Part shown: positions 45,412 to 53,564 of the stretch, piece by piece
How the letters are laid out: the number at the start of each line of letters is the position of its first letter
How positions within the stretch are numbered: the stretch's first letter is position 1
Assembly: GCF_001426745.1 (NCBI RefSeq)
Contig: NZ_LMFI01000014.1
Location: 1,404 to 65,403, forward strand
Length of the DNA stretch: 64,000 bases
From: Nocardioides sp. Root140
GTDB lineage: Bacteria; Actinomycetota; Actinomycetes; Propionibacteriales; Nocardioidaceae
Direction of reading: 5' to 3'
Made by a program: the position numbers and the translations under genes
The notes under the pieces: generated by a model
Seen by the model: only the letters and a program-made list of their open reading frames with translations
Database searches by the model: none
What the model was told of the DNA's origin: nothing

Positions 45412-45819
45412 TCACGGATCCATGCGTGGTCGCACTCGGACCGTCGTACGCCTGCCCACCCTCTTCACCGAAACCCACGTTGGAGGGATCCGGCGGCACG
45501 GCACGTGCTCTCCCGCAAGCAGATCGGCAAGGTCTTGTTCGGAGACAAGGTGCACGTGTGGGGCGCGTTCCTGCCGGCTCAGGTAGACCTGTTCCAAAGC
45601 GTCGGTACCGCCGACGCGGTCGTTCTGTGTCTGGTGGCTGCGGTAGTCACCAAGGATCACCAGATCCGTCAGCAGACTGAACTCGGGATGCATCGTCGCT
45701 CCGTGAGCGGTCAGTAGCCGCTTGAGCTCACGACGAACGACGTGGACACCGTCGAGATGCACCCACCCCGTGGGTACGACACGCAGCCCCGAAATTGACG
45801 ACAACCCACTGCACGCCAT
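45412..45819 (-). CDS. small BRCT-domain protein
   Basis: A 135-aa protein with one BRCT-like domain over most of its length: ISGLRVVPTGWVHLDG as first strand, RRELKRLLTAHGATMH as helix 1 with the Gly turn, DLVILGDYRS as the following strand, and HVHLVSEQDLADLLAGEHV as the closing strand-helix. BRCT domains in bacteria are normally the tail of NAD-dependent DNA ligase; stand-alone ones also occur in exonuclease contexts, and this one may bind a phosphorylated or DNA partner. A strong GAGGAGGAAG site precedes the ATG. It lies 41 bases upstream of the DUF429-RusA gene on the same strand, so the two could form a small DNA-transaction operon. Confidence 0.65.
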   Translation of the reverse strand: MACSGLSSISGLRVVPTGWVHLDGVHVVRRELKRLLTAHGATMHPEFSLLTDLVILGDYRSHQTQNDRVGGTDALEQVYLSRQERAPHVHLVSEQDLADLLAGEHVPCRRIPPTWVSVKRVGRRTTVRVRPRMDP

Positions 45820-46126
45820 GACTTCCTCCTCGCGTCCCCTGCCCCAGTTGGTTCAGTCATCCGAGTCTGCGACCGGTGGTCGAAACAGGCAATCCCTCAG
45901 GTTGACAGGGCCTCCAGGGTGTCGAGGATCTTGTGGGTCGAGGCAGCCTCCACCCGCACAGGGCGTTGACCAAGCCCTCCGCCGTTCTTGATGTTCCAGT
46001 TCTGAGCTGCGCTCCCGCCGTCTAGGGCACCGGATTGGGAACCATAGGGCTCAAGTGCGCCATCTGGGCCACGACACGGATCGCGACGTGCTGGCGTGCG
46101 AGAACGGCCCGCTCGATCACTGGTGG
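45820..46126. other. 307-base gap between the BRCT gene and yjbQ
   Basis: The stretch holds no convincing gene; the minus-strand frame that crosses into yjbQ is a shadow with Arg/Ala-rich, low-complexity translation. It should contain the promoter of the BRCT/DUF429 unit (right end first, reading leftward). I see no strong palindrome. Confidence 0.35.
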
Positions 46127-46528
46127 TCACGCGAGGAAACTGAACCGCACGTCTCGCTCGGGGTTGTCGACGTTGAGGTCGACCAGACAGATGCTCTGCC
46201 ACGTCCCGAGCGCCAACTGTCCGCCCAGCACCGGCACCGTGGCGTATGGCGGGATCAGCGCCGGCATCACGTGCGAGCGCCCATGGCCGCGGCTGCCGTG
46301 CCGGTGCTTCCACCGGTCGTCGGGAGGGAGCAGGTCGGCCATTGCGGCCAGCAGGTCGTCGTCACTGCCGGCACCGGTCTCGAGGATCGCCAACCCTGCC
46401 GTGGCATGCGGCACGAACAGGTTCAGCAGTCCGTCACCGCGCCCAGCGACGAAGTCGGCGCAGTCGCGGGTCAGGTCGAGGACGACCTCACGGTCGCCGG
46501 TGACGTAGGTCCGGGGCTGGGTGTGCAT
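46127..46528 (-). CDS. yjbQ: YjbQ/UPF0047 family protein (secondary thiamine-phosphate synthase-like)
   Basis: A 133-aa protein of usual family length. Diagnostic parts are NLFVPHATAGLAILE near 41-55, DRWKHRHGSRGHGRSHVMPALI with several His that bind metal, and LGTWQSICLVDLNVDNPERDVRFSF at the C-terminus. Members form beta-barrel trimers; some replace ThiE in E. coli when overproduced, hence the synthase name, but the native role is uncertain. It stands alone between unrelated genes. The start is the only ATG giving the full family N-terminus. Confidence 0.85.
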   Translation of the reverse strand: MHTQPRTYVTGDREVVLDLTRDCADFVAGRGDGLLNLFVPHATAGLAILETGAGSDDDLLAAMADLLPPDDRWKHRHGSRGHGRSHVMPALIPPYATVPVLGGQLALGTWQSICLVDLNVDNPERDVRFSFLA

Positions 46529-46546
46529 GTCTTGATGGTTGCAGAA

Positions 46547-46640
46547 GTGGTCTCGACGGGCGCCCTCGTTCCTCGGGCTGCTCGACCACCAAGGGGAGGT
46601 CGCTGCTCGACCACCGAAGAAAGCCCGCTGCTCGATCGCC
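46547..46640. repeat. interspersed REP-like repeat with 25-base periodic units
   Basis: The segment starts with GTGGTCTCGACGGG, which can pair imperfectly with CTGCTCGACCACC 30 bases later. The unit GCTGCTCGACCACC then recurs: 46577-46590, 46602-46615 exactly and 46627-46640 with two changes (GATCGCC), a constant 25-base spacing. Repeats of this kind are common between genes in Nocardioides-type genomes. It lies in the divergent gap between yjbQ and the RibD_C gene. Confidence 0.55.
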
Positions 46641-46707
46641 GGGGCCGATGACTTCCGCGCCTACGGCTGGTCTGTTCCGGTGTCATCAGACCACTCAAGG
46701 AGGAGTG

Positions 46708-47268
46708 ATGGGGAAGGTTGCCTGGGGATTCACCTGCTCGATCGACGGGTTCATCGCGGGGCCGGGCCACGACATGTCCTGGCTGTCCGCCTCCGAGCCC
46801 CATGCGGAGGGCACCACCCAGGCGATGGCCTCGAAGGTGGGCGTCATCATCGCCGGCCGTGAGGGGTACGACGCGGCGAAGTCGCAGGCCGACGAACGTG
46901 ACGAGATGACCTCCGAGGCGTACGGCGGGGCGTGGTCCGGCACCGAGTTCATTCTCACCCACCGACCGGAGGAACTCGCGGACGACCCGTCCGTCATCGC
47001 ACTCAACTGCTCCGTCACCGAGGCGATCGCACGTGCCCAGGAGCTCGCCGGCGACAGGGACGTCCAGATCATCAGCGCCGACATCGCCCGGCAGGCGCTC
47101 GAGCACGATCTCATCGACGAGCTGCAGGTCTATGTCGCGCCCGTCTTCCTCGGCGACGGGGTCAGGATCTTCGACGTTCCCGGCGGACGTCGCGTCGACT
47201 GGGAGCTCGTGGAGATCGACGAAGCGAACCGGCGCAGCTTCGGTCGGACCTACCGACCCAAGCGGTGA
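46708..47268 (+). CDS. RibD C-terminal/dihydrofolate reductase family protein
   Basis: A 186-aa protein. It opens with KVAWGFTCSIDGFIAGPGHDMSWL, the usual first strand and loop of the RibD_C/DHFR-like fold; VGVIIAGREGYD follows, then FILTHRPEE, VQIISADIARQALEHDLIDELQVYVAPVFLGDGVRIFD and a C-terminal strand. Family members bind NADPH, but many small stand-alone forms have no known substrate; a reductase role is inference. The start is set by AAGGAGGAGTG just before the ATG at 46708. Confidence 0.85.
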   Translation: MGKVAWGFTCSIDGFIAGPGHDMSWLSASEPHAEGTTQAMASKVGVIIAGREGYDAAKSQADERDEMTSEAYGGAWSGTEFILTHRPEELADDPSVIALNCSVTEAIARAQELAGDRDVQIISADIARQALEHDLIDELQVYVAPVFLGDGVRIFDVPGGRRVDWELVEIDEANRRSFGRTYRPKR

Positions 47269-47333
47269 TCCGACCTCGAGGCGCCACGAAAAGTGCGTGA
47301 CTTGGGTTGGGGCGGCCTGCAAGAGTTGGGGTC

Positions 47334-48644
47334 ATGAGCGACGCCGCGAGCATCGACGTGACCTCACTGCCCGCCCGGTACGACGACGTCCGGGCCCACA
47401 CCGAAAGACTCGCGGCTCCACTATCGCCCGAGGACCAGACCGTCCAGTCGATGCCCGACACGTCGCCGACCAAGTGGCACCGGGCCCACGTCACCTGGTT
47501 CTTCGAAACCTTCGTGCTTGCCGACAACGAGCCGCGCTTCGCGCCGTACCAGGACACCTACTGGTTCCTCTTCAACAGCTACTACGAAGCCGTCGGTCCG
47601 CGCTGGTCCAGGCCGATGCGCGGCGTGATCAGCCGGCCCGGTGCCCATGACGTCGGCCTCTATCGCGGCAACGTCGACGACCGCATGCGCGACCTGATGG
47701 CCACCCTCGACGAGGGCACGCTGACCAAGCTGGCGCCGACGATCGAGCTCGGCTTCCACCACGAGCAGCAGCACCAGGAGCTGTTGTTGATGGACATCAA
47801 GCACGTCCTCTCGCTCAACCCGCTCGATCCGTCGTACGCCGGCAAGCCGAGCAGCGGCGGCATGTCGGGCACCCTCGAGTGGCGCGACTTCGACGGCGGG
47901 CTGGTCGAGATCGGTCACGAGACGGGCCTGGACGGAGGCTTCTGCTTCGACAACGAGCTCCCCCGCCATCAGCAGTGGCTCGAGCCCTACCGCCTCGCCG
48001 ACCGGCTCGTCACCAACGGCGAGTGGCTGGCCTTCATGGCCGACGGTGGCTACCGCCGGCCCGAGCTGTGGCTCAGCGACGGCTGGGGTCGGGTGCAGTC
48101 CGAGGAGTGGGCGGCTCCGGCGTACTGGTCCGAGCGCGACGGCGTGTGGTTCGAGCACACGCTCACCGGCACCCGGCCGGTCGACGCCGAGCTGCCGGCC
48201 TGCCACGTGAGCCACTACGAGGCCGATGCCTACGCGACCTGGGCCGGCAAGCGGCTGCCCACCGAGGCGGAGTGGGAGCACGCCGCCCGGCTGCAGGAGC
48301 TGGCCGGTGCCGACAAAACTGCCAACCTCGCCGACACCGAGTCGTGGCATCCCCGTGCCGCAGGCGGACCGGTCGACGGGCTGCGCCAGCTCTTCGGCGA
48401 CTGCTGGGAGTGGACCTCGTCGGCGTACCTGCCCTTCCCCGGCTTCCACCCCACGGCCGGCGCCCTCGGCGAATACAACGGCAAGTTCATGTCCGGCCAG
48501 ATGGTGCTGCGCGGCGGCTGCGCACTGACGCCACCCGGTCACGCGCGGGCGTCGTACCGCAACTTCTTCCCACCAGGTGCACGCTGGCCGCTGACCGGCG
48601 TACGCCTCGCCGACGGCGGCGCGCCGCGGGAGCCGCGACGGTGA
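47334..48644 (+). CDS. egtB: EgtB, iron-dependent sulfoxide synthase of ergothioneine synthesis
   Basis: A 436-aa protein. The N-terminal DinB-like domain gives the three-His iron site: KWHRAHVTWFFETF near 47-60 and GFHHEQQHQELLLMDIKH near 141-158. The C-terminal formylglycine-generating-enzyme-like domain shows WLAFMADGGYRRPELW, LPTEAEWEHAARL and GDCWEWTSSAYLPFPGF. EgtB joins hercynine to gamma-glutamylcysteine (or cysteine in some lineages) with O2. It overlaps the next gene as GTGA and stands upstream of egtD. The ATG at 47334 follows GTTGGGGTC and gives the expected N-terminus. Confidence 0.92.
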   Translation: MSDAASIDVTSLPARYDDVRAHTERLAAPLSPEDQTVQSMPDTSPTKWHRAHVTWFFETFVLADNEPRFAPYQDTYWFLFNSYYEAVGPRWSRPMRGVISRPGAHDVGLYRGNVDDRMRDLMATLDEGTLTKLAPTIELGFHHEQQHQELLLMDIKHVLSLNPLDPSYAGKPSSGGMSGTLEWRDFDGGLVEIGHETGLDGGFCFDNELPRHQQWLEPYRLADRLVTNGEWLAFMADGGYRRPELWLSDGWGRVQSEEWAAPAYWSERDGVWFEHTLTGTRPVDAELPACHVSHYEADAYATWAGKRLPTEAEWEHAARLQELAGADKTANLADTESWHPRAAGGPVDGLRQLFGDCWEWTSSAYLPFPGFHPTAGALGEYNGKFMSGQMVLRGGCALTPPGHARASYRNFFPPGARWPLTGVRLADGGAPREPRR

Positions 48645-49102
48645 CCTGGACCAGCACGGTGGCCTGTCGGCACCGCGGCGCCCTCGGTCATGCCCAGACC
48701 GTCGCGACCTGGGCCGCGCACCCGGACTGTGAGGGAGTCGCCCAGCTCGACGGCTGGCAGGTGGGCGTCGACGCGGCCACGGCCGACGAGCGTACGGCGG
48801 TCATCGATGCGTTGGCGCCCATACGCAAGGCAGGACTTCCACTGTCCAGCGCACTGGTGCGCCTGGTCACCCGCAACGACGTGCCGCCCTGCTCGGTGCT
48901 GCTCGCCGACGGCGAGCAACTGGCCGCGGTCGCCTGGGGCCGGGGGCTGGCACTGCTCGAGCTGGGTAACTGGGAGTACGCCGTGGGCTCGCCGGCCGAC
49001 GACGACCAGGCTTGGTCGCCCTTGTCGGTCGGCACCGTCGTCGACCTCGACCAGTGCGGCCCCACCCGCTTCACACTCCCCTGTCCGCATGCGAACACCT
49101 GA
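48641..49102 (+). CDS. 153-aa protein of unknown family between egtB and egtD
   Basis: It starts at a GTG overlapping the egtB stop (GTGA) and ends 9 bases before egtD, so it is translationally coupled within the ergothioneine operon. I do not recognise the family. An alpha/beta pattern is visible: a Gly/His-containing N-terminus (CRHRGALGHAQTVATW), a hydrophobic AVAWGRGLALLELGNWEYAVG strand-turn-strand, and a beta-rich C-terminus with two Cys. In many actinobacteria egtC (an amidotransferase with Cys2, about 230 aa) occupies this slot; this protein is shorter and lacks the Cys2 start, so it is not EgtC. Confidence 0.75.
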   Translation: MTWTSTVACRHRGALGHAQTVATWAAHPDCEGVAQLDGWQVGVDAATADERTAVIDALAPIRKAGLPLSSALVRLVTRNDVPPCSVLLADGEQLAAVAWGRGLALLELGNWEYAVGSPADDDQAWSPLSVGTVVDLDQCGPTRFTLPCPHANT

Positions 49103-49111
49103 GGAGGCACC

Positions 49112-50071
49112 GTGACCCTCGACGAGCTGCTCACCCCGGCCGACCTGCGCGCCGCGCTCGAGGCCGACGCCCGCACCGGCCTGACCGCGACGCCGAAGTG
49201 GCTGCCGCCGAAGTACTTCTACGACGACCGCGGCAGCCGGCTCTTCGAGGAGATCACCCGGCTCCCGGAGTACTACCCGACCCGCACCGAGCACGCGATC
49301 CTGGTCGAGCACGCCGAAGAGATCGCCTCGGTGGCTGATGCGGAGGCGCTCCTCGAGCTGGGCTCGGGGTCGAGCGAGAAGACCCGGATGCTGCTCGACG
49401 CGATGGCGCGCGGCGGACGGTTGTCGGCGTACGTGCCGGTCGACGTGAGCGCCGGCGCCCTGAACGACGCGATGGCCGGGCTGCGCCGCGACTACCCCGA
49501 TCTGGTGCTGCACGGCGCCGTCGCCGACTTCGATCACCACCTCGACCAGCTGCCCGCCCCCGGACGCCGTCTGGTCGCCCTGCTCGGCGGGACCCTCGGC
49601 AACTACCCGCCCGGTCAGCGCCAGACCTTCCTCTCGTCACTCGCCGCGGCGATGCGCCCGGGCGAGGCCTTCCTGCTCGGGGTCGACCTGGTCAAGGACG
49701 CCGACCGGCTGGTGGCGGCGTACGACGACTCGGCGGGCGTGACCGCGGAGTTCAACCGCAACGTGATCGCCGTGCTCAACCGCGAGCTCGATGGCGACCT
49801 GGACCCGGACGACTTCGAGCACGTCGCGCTGTGGGACACGCAGAACGAGTGGATCGAGATGCGCCTGCGGGCGCGTCGTCCGATCGTCGCGCAGCTCGCG
49901 GCGCTCGACCTGAAGGTGACCTTCGACGCCGGGGAAGAGATCCGCACCGAGATCTCGGCGAAGTTCCGCCGGTCGCTGCTCGAGCCCGAGCTCGCCGCCG
50001 CGGGACTGCACCCCGAGCGATGGTGGAGCGATCCTGCCGGCGACTTCGCCTTGGTGCTTGCTCGTCGCTGA
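49112..50071 (+). CDS. egtD: EgtD, histidine N-alpha-methyltransferase
   Basis: A 319-aa protein of normal length. PKWLPPKYFYDDRGSRLFEEIT near 30-51 is the family signature; LLELGSGSSEKTRMLLDAM near 84-102 binds S-adenosylmethionine; LVALLGGTLGNYPPGQR and FLLGVDLVKD follow. EgtD trimethylates histidine to hercynine, the substrate of EgtB. GTG start after GAGGAGGC. It converges on a membrane protein gene 48 bases away. Confidence 0.93.
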   Translation: MTLDELLTPADLRAALEADARTGLTATPKWLPPKYFYDDRGSRLFEEITRLPEYYPTRTEHAILVEHAEEIASVADAEALLELGSGSSEKTRMLLDAMARGGRLSAYVPVDVSAGALNDAMAGLRRDYPDLVLHGAVADFDHHLDQLPAPGRRLVALLGGTLGNYPPGQRQTFLSSLAAAMRPGEAFLLGVDLVKDADRLVAAYDDSAGVTAEFNRNVIAVLNRELDGDLDPDDFEHVALWDTQNEWIEMRLRARRPIVAQLAALDLKVTFDAGEEIRTEISAKFRRSLLEPELAAAGLHPERWWSDPAGDFALVLARR

Positions 50072-50119
50072 GATTGCTGCTGGGCTCGGGCAGGGCCTCA
50101 TCGATCAGTTGTCCTCGAA

Positions 50120-50800
50120 TCACGAGTCCGGACGCGAGCGCGCCGACACCCTTCGTGCCCGCAGGACTTCGGCGACGACGATCCCTGACGACACCACGAT
50201 CAAGGTGAGGACCGACCAGGCCAGGCCCTCCAGCCCGGCGAGGTCGCACTCTCCGTCGAAGCCGGGATCGCTGCACTGGGTTGCCTCGAAGTGCGCGGCC
50301 CCCATCATGAATGCCAGACAGATCGCGAGCACGAGTCCCGTCGCATAGGCCGACACGCGCACCCATGGCGACACCTGCGTCGTCACCTGCGGGGCGGGCG
50401 ATCGGCCGTCGCGCATCGGATCAGAGCGCCCGACCTCGAAGGTCGGGGTGAGCATCCACAGGGCGACGAGACCGAGCGCCACTTCGAACAGGAACAGCTC
50501 GCCCTCGGTGCCGTGCCAGATGAATCGGAACCCTTCGAGGGTGAAGGTGAGTACGACGAGGGCCCCATCGATGACGGCCAGGGCCGCACCGAACGTACGA
50601 CGCGACGCGGTGTGCCTGCAGGCCACCCGGAGTGCGACGACGGCGAGGACCGCGGCCACTGCGCCCAGCGGCATGATCCACCGCTCGGAGCCGGACTCGG
50701 CCACGTCGTCGAACTGGACGAACCCGCCCAGGGCCAGCACAGCCAGGCTGGCGACCAACATCGCGACCGGCAGCACGGTCGACCTGCGCAGCTCACCCAT
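50120..50800 (-). CDS. six-helix membrane protein of unknown function
   Basis: A 226-aa integral membrane protein. Hydrophobic segments are visible near 10-30, 42-62, 72-92, 104-120, 145-167 and 190-210, separated by short charged loops; the C-terminus is basic and cytosolic by the positive-inside rule. The loop with CSDPGFDGECDL near 175-186 would be outside and could form a disulfide. No known family is recognised. The start at ATG 50800 is chosen because the frame further upstream runs antisense into the HNH gene with a non-coding composition. It is divergent from the DUF222-HNH gene. Confidence 0.7.
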   Translation of the reverse strand: MGELRRSTVLPVAMLVASLAVLALGGFVQFDDVAESGSERWIMPLGAVAAVLAVVALRVACRHTASRRTFGAALAVIDGALVVLTFTLEGFRFIWHGTEGELFLFEVALGLVALWMLTPTFEVGRSDPMRDGRSPAPQVTTQVSPWVRVSAYATGLVLAICLAFMMGAAHFEATQCSDPGFDGECDLAGLEGLAWSVLTLIVVSSGIVVAEVLRARRVSARSRPDS

Positions 50801-51218
50801 CGCCGCTCCCCCGCCATTTCGCAGACCGGCACGCGCCCAGGTCTGCGGCAAGTGTGAGGCTTGCGCCGAGTCGCCGTACGGGCTTCGGTGAAATCCGCCG
50901 CCGGCCCACGGACGACTGTCGGTGCCTCCGGCCAGAATGTTCTGCAGAAGACCTGTGAATTGGGGCTTGTGCCTCTTTTCGAGCAGGCATACACTGATCT
51001 CAAGCTCGATCGAATACACCGACACTGACCGGTCGGGCCCGACTTCTCTCAGAGGAGTCCCCGGACTCTCCGGGACCTGTGTGCCGGGCTCCGCTCGCTT
51101 CATCGAGCTGGCAGCGCTTCTCCCTTCTGGAGTACGCCGATCGCGGCGGGGACTCGAAGGCATCCGTTGAACTGTCGACCCCTCCCCTGGGGTCTGCCGG
51201 TCGAGAGGAGCCGAGGCA
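50801..51218. promoter_or_regulatory. 418-base divergent region before the DUF222-HNH gene
   Basis: It is non-coding as far as can be seen, with a short A/T-richer stretch around 50985-51015. Near the right end GACCCC (51177-51182) and GGGGTC (51189-51194) form a 6-bp stem with a 6-base loop, 25 bases ahead of the HNH start. GAGAGGAG at about 51202-51209 is the HNH ribosome-binding site. Confidence 0.35.
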
Positions 51219-52478
51219 ATGACCAGCACGCCGTTCCACGCCGACGACGCTCGGCTCGACACCGACGGGCTGCGCGACCTCGTCGAACGGATCGCCCGCA
51301 CCAAGCCCCCGGCCACGGACGCTGAGCTGATCAACCAGATCGACGCACTCGAGCGCACGAAGTCGGCGGCTGCAGCCCTGCAGGCCACTCTCACCGCCGA
51401 GCTCGCCAAGGCGCGCACGACCAAGACGGGCCGACCCTCGGCGTCGGTGCCCAACGAGGTCGCCGCGGCCCGCCGCGAGTCGCCCCATGTCGGCCAGCGC
51501 CTGACCAAGCTGGGGCTCGCACTCGCCCACGACCTGCCCTGCACCCACCTGGCCCTGGCCTGCGGCGACCTCAACGAGCGCCGCGCGATGATCATCGCCG
51601 AAGAGACCGCCCACCTGACCCGCGAAGACCGGTTGAAGGCCGACGCCGAGATCACGCTCGATCTCGAGGGCAAGGGCGACAAGGCGCTGACCATGGACAT
51701 CCGCCGCATCGTCCTGAGGCTCGACGAGAGCGCAGCCCTGAAGCGCCGCGCCAAGGCCTGGGGCAATCGCCGCGTCGTCGGTCGCGACCTGGGCGACGGC
51801 ACCGCCCGCGTCACCGCGATCGTCGCGGACACGATGCTCCCGGCCATCATGGGCTCCCTCGACAAGGCCGCCGGCTCCGTTCGCGCGGCAGGCGACGAGC
51901 GCACGTGCTCGCAGATCACCGCCGATCTCGCAGCCGCCCGACTGGCCGGCTTGGAGTCCGACACCAAGCAGCCACCGGTCGCGGTCCAGCTCCTGGTCTC
52001 GGCCGAGACCCTGCTCGGTGGCGACAGCACGCCCGGGCACCTGCCCGGCCACGGACCCGTCCCGGCCTCCGTCGCGCGCCAGATGGTGGCCGCGTCCGAT
52101 GAGCAGCGCTCAACCCTGCGGCGCGTGTTCGCGATGCCCGACGGGTCGTTGATGTCGCTCGAGTCCGCCCAACGGCTCTTCCCACCCGACCTGCGCGACT
52201 TCATCAGGCTGCGCGACGACATCTGCCGCAATCCATACTGCAATGCGCCCGTGCGCCACATCGACCATGCCGTCCCGGTCTCCCGAGGTGGCGAGACGAG
52301 CGTCGACAACGGTCAAGGGCTGTGCGAGTGGTGCAACTACACCAAGGAGCAGCCCGGTTGGGAGCATCAACCGGGGCCACCCGACCGACCACACGAGGTC
52401 ACCGTCACCACCCCCACCGGCCATCGACACGTCAGTCGAGAGCCCGGAGCCCCCATGCCACCACCGCGGGCCGCCTGA
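51219..52478 (+). CDS. DUF222 HNH endonuclease
   Basis: A 419-aa protein of the actinobacterial 13E12-repeat type. The N-terminal DUF222 region (1-300) is long and helical; the HNH domain near 332-376 has CRNPYCNAPVRHIDHAVPVS and GLCEWCNYTKE, with two Cys pairs for structural zinc, the H-x-D-H metal/catalytic centre and an Asn between. Many actinobacterial genomes carry dozens of near-copies, and mobility is suspected but unproven. A Pro/Arg-rich tail follows the domain. No inverted repeats flank it here. Confidence 0.88.
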   Translation: MTSTPFHADDARLDTDGLRDLVERIARTKPPATDAELINQIDALERTKSAAAALQATLTAELAKARTTKTGRPSASVPNEVAAARRESPHVGQRLTKLGLALAHDLPCTHLALACGDLNERRAMIIAEETAHLTREDRLKADAEITLDLEGKGDKALTMDIRRIVLRLDESAALKRRAKAWGNRRVVGRDLGDGTARVTAIVADTMLPAIMGSLDKAAGSVRAAGDERTCSQITADLAAARLAGLESDTKQPPVAVQLLVSAETLLGGDSTPGHLPGHGPVPASVARQMVAASDEQRSTLRRVFAMPDGSLMSLESAQRLFPPDLRDFIRLRDDICRNPYCNAPVRHIDHAVPVSRGGETSVDNGQGLCEWCNYTKEQPGWEHQPGPPDRPHEVTVTTPTGHRHVSREPGAPMPPPRAA

Positions 52479-52490
52479 ACGTGGAGTGGG

Positions 52491-53420
52491 CTACTCGCAC
52501 CCGACTCCGTCACCGTCGCGGTCGAGGTGCGAGCCGTAGCCGGGATCTCCCCTGCGCACCGGTGCCGCACCAGCGGCCCGAGCCGCGTCACAGTTCTTGA
52601 AGTAGGTGCTCGTGAAGCTCTTCACCGCTGGCAACACGCCGGGGTCGGTGATGTCGTGGTCGACGCGGGTGGATGCCGCCCAACGGTCCTCCGGCAGCGC
52701 TTGGTCAGGGCAGGTCGCGAGGATCCTGGCCACCGCGGCCTTCTCGGGCGCGGTCACCCACAACCGGTACTTCGTCTTCACCGCGACCTGCCGGGCGACG
52801 TACTCGCACCGGAACGGCTTGTTCGGCGGCAGCCAGGTCGCGGCGTCGCCGTCACCCTTCTGCCGGTTGGCACCCGCGTCGGCCGGCAGCAGGTTGAGCG
52901 GGTCGTTGGCGAAGGCCGCGCGCTTCTTGATGTCCCACCGGAAGGCGCCGGTGGCCCACGAGTTGCCGAGGGCGACCACGTGGTCGATGTCGATCAGGGT
53001 GCCGTCGCCGTGTCGGTAGTCGATGGTGGTGCCGGTGTAGGGGTCGTCGTACTCGCCGGTGGCGACCACGCACCCGTTGGACTCCCGGACGACGGCCGCG
53101 AGCTGCTCGGCGAGCACGTCGTTCCGGGTGTCGCAGCCGTTTCGATCGGCGTCGAGCCACGCCTGTCCGTACCGCGCCCTGTCGTAGCCGGTCATCGGCG
53201 CCCGCCCCTTCACGGCGAGCAGGGCCAGAGCAGCGACGGCCGTGTCGTTGGTCGAGGTCCGTTCAGCGTCCGTGGCCGTGACCGTGTCTGCCGACGACGA
53301 CTCACTCATCGCGGGCTCGGCCGGGGTGGCCAGCGTGCTGGGGTCAGGACCTTCGGCGCCGCTGGGTGCACACGCCGACAGCAGGAGGGCAGCGACGAGC
53401 ACTCCCCCTACACACCGCAC
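52491..53420 (-). CDS. secreted lipoprotein nuclease, DUF1524 + excalibur domains
   Basis: A 309-aa exported protein. The GTG at 53420, preceded by GGGGAG, gives a signal peptide ending in a lipobox (LLLSACAPSG), so it should be anchored outside the membrane. After a Ser/Thr-rich linker the DUF1524 HNH-like domain has DIDHVVALGNSWATGAF near 155 and NDPLNLLPADAGANRQKGD. The C-terminal 35 residues are an excalibur calcium-binding motif (NCDAARAAG, then DRDGDGVGCE). Members cut DNA outside the cell, perhaps for nutrition or uptake. Convergent with the DUF222-HNH gene, 12 bases apart, and divergent from the next gene. Confidence 0.88.
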   Translation of the reverse strand: MRCVGGVLVAALLLSACAPSGAEGPDPSTLATPAEPAMSESSSADTVTATDAERTSTNDTAVAALALLAVKGRAPMTGYDRARYGQAWLDADRNGCDTRNDVLAEQLAAVVRESNGCVVATGEYDDPYTGTTIDYRHGDGTLIDIDHVVALGNSWATGAFRWDIKKRAAFANDPLNLLPADAGANRQKGDGDAATWLPPNKPFRCEYVARQVAVKTKYRLWVTAPEKAAVARILATCPDQALPEDRWAASTRVDHDITDPGVLPAVKSFTSTYFKNCDAARAAGAAPVRRGDPGYGSHLDRDGDGVGCE

Positions 53421-53564
53421 GTGACTCCCCCTCGGTTCGACCCCACGCCCAAGGATGCCCGCCGTACGTCCGCGCCGCTGTCGAATCGACCCAAAACCCG
53501 GCGGCAGGGGCCGGATTCTGCGAGCATTCGGCTCACTCGGCGAAGAACGTGGAAGGGGGAGCCG

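Noticed and set aside
45897..46313. 138-aa minus-strand open frame
   Set aside because: It overlaps yjbQ in another frame and has a low-complexity Arg/Ala-rich translation.
50120..52309. 729-aa minus-strand open frame
   Set aside because: Only its last 226 residues look like a protein; the rest is antisense to the DUF222-HNH gene and the intergenic region.
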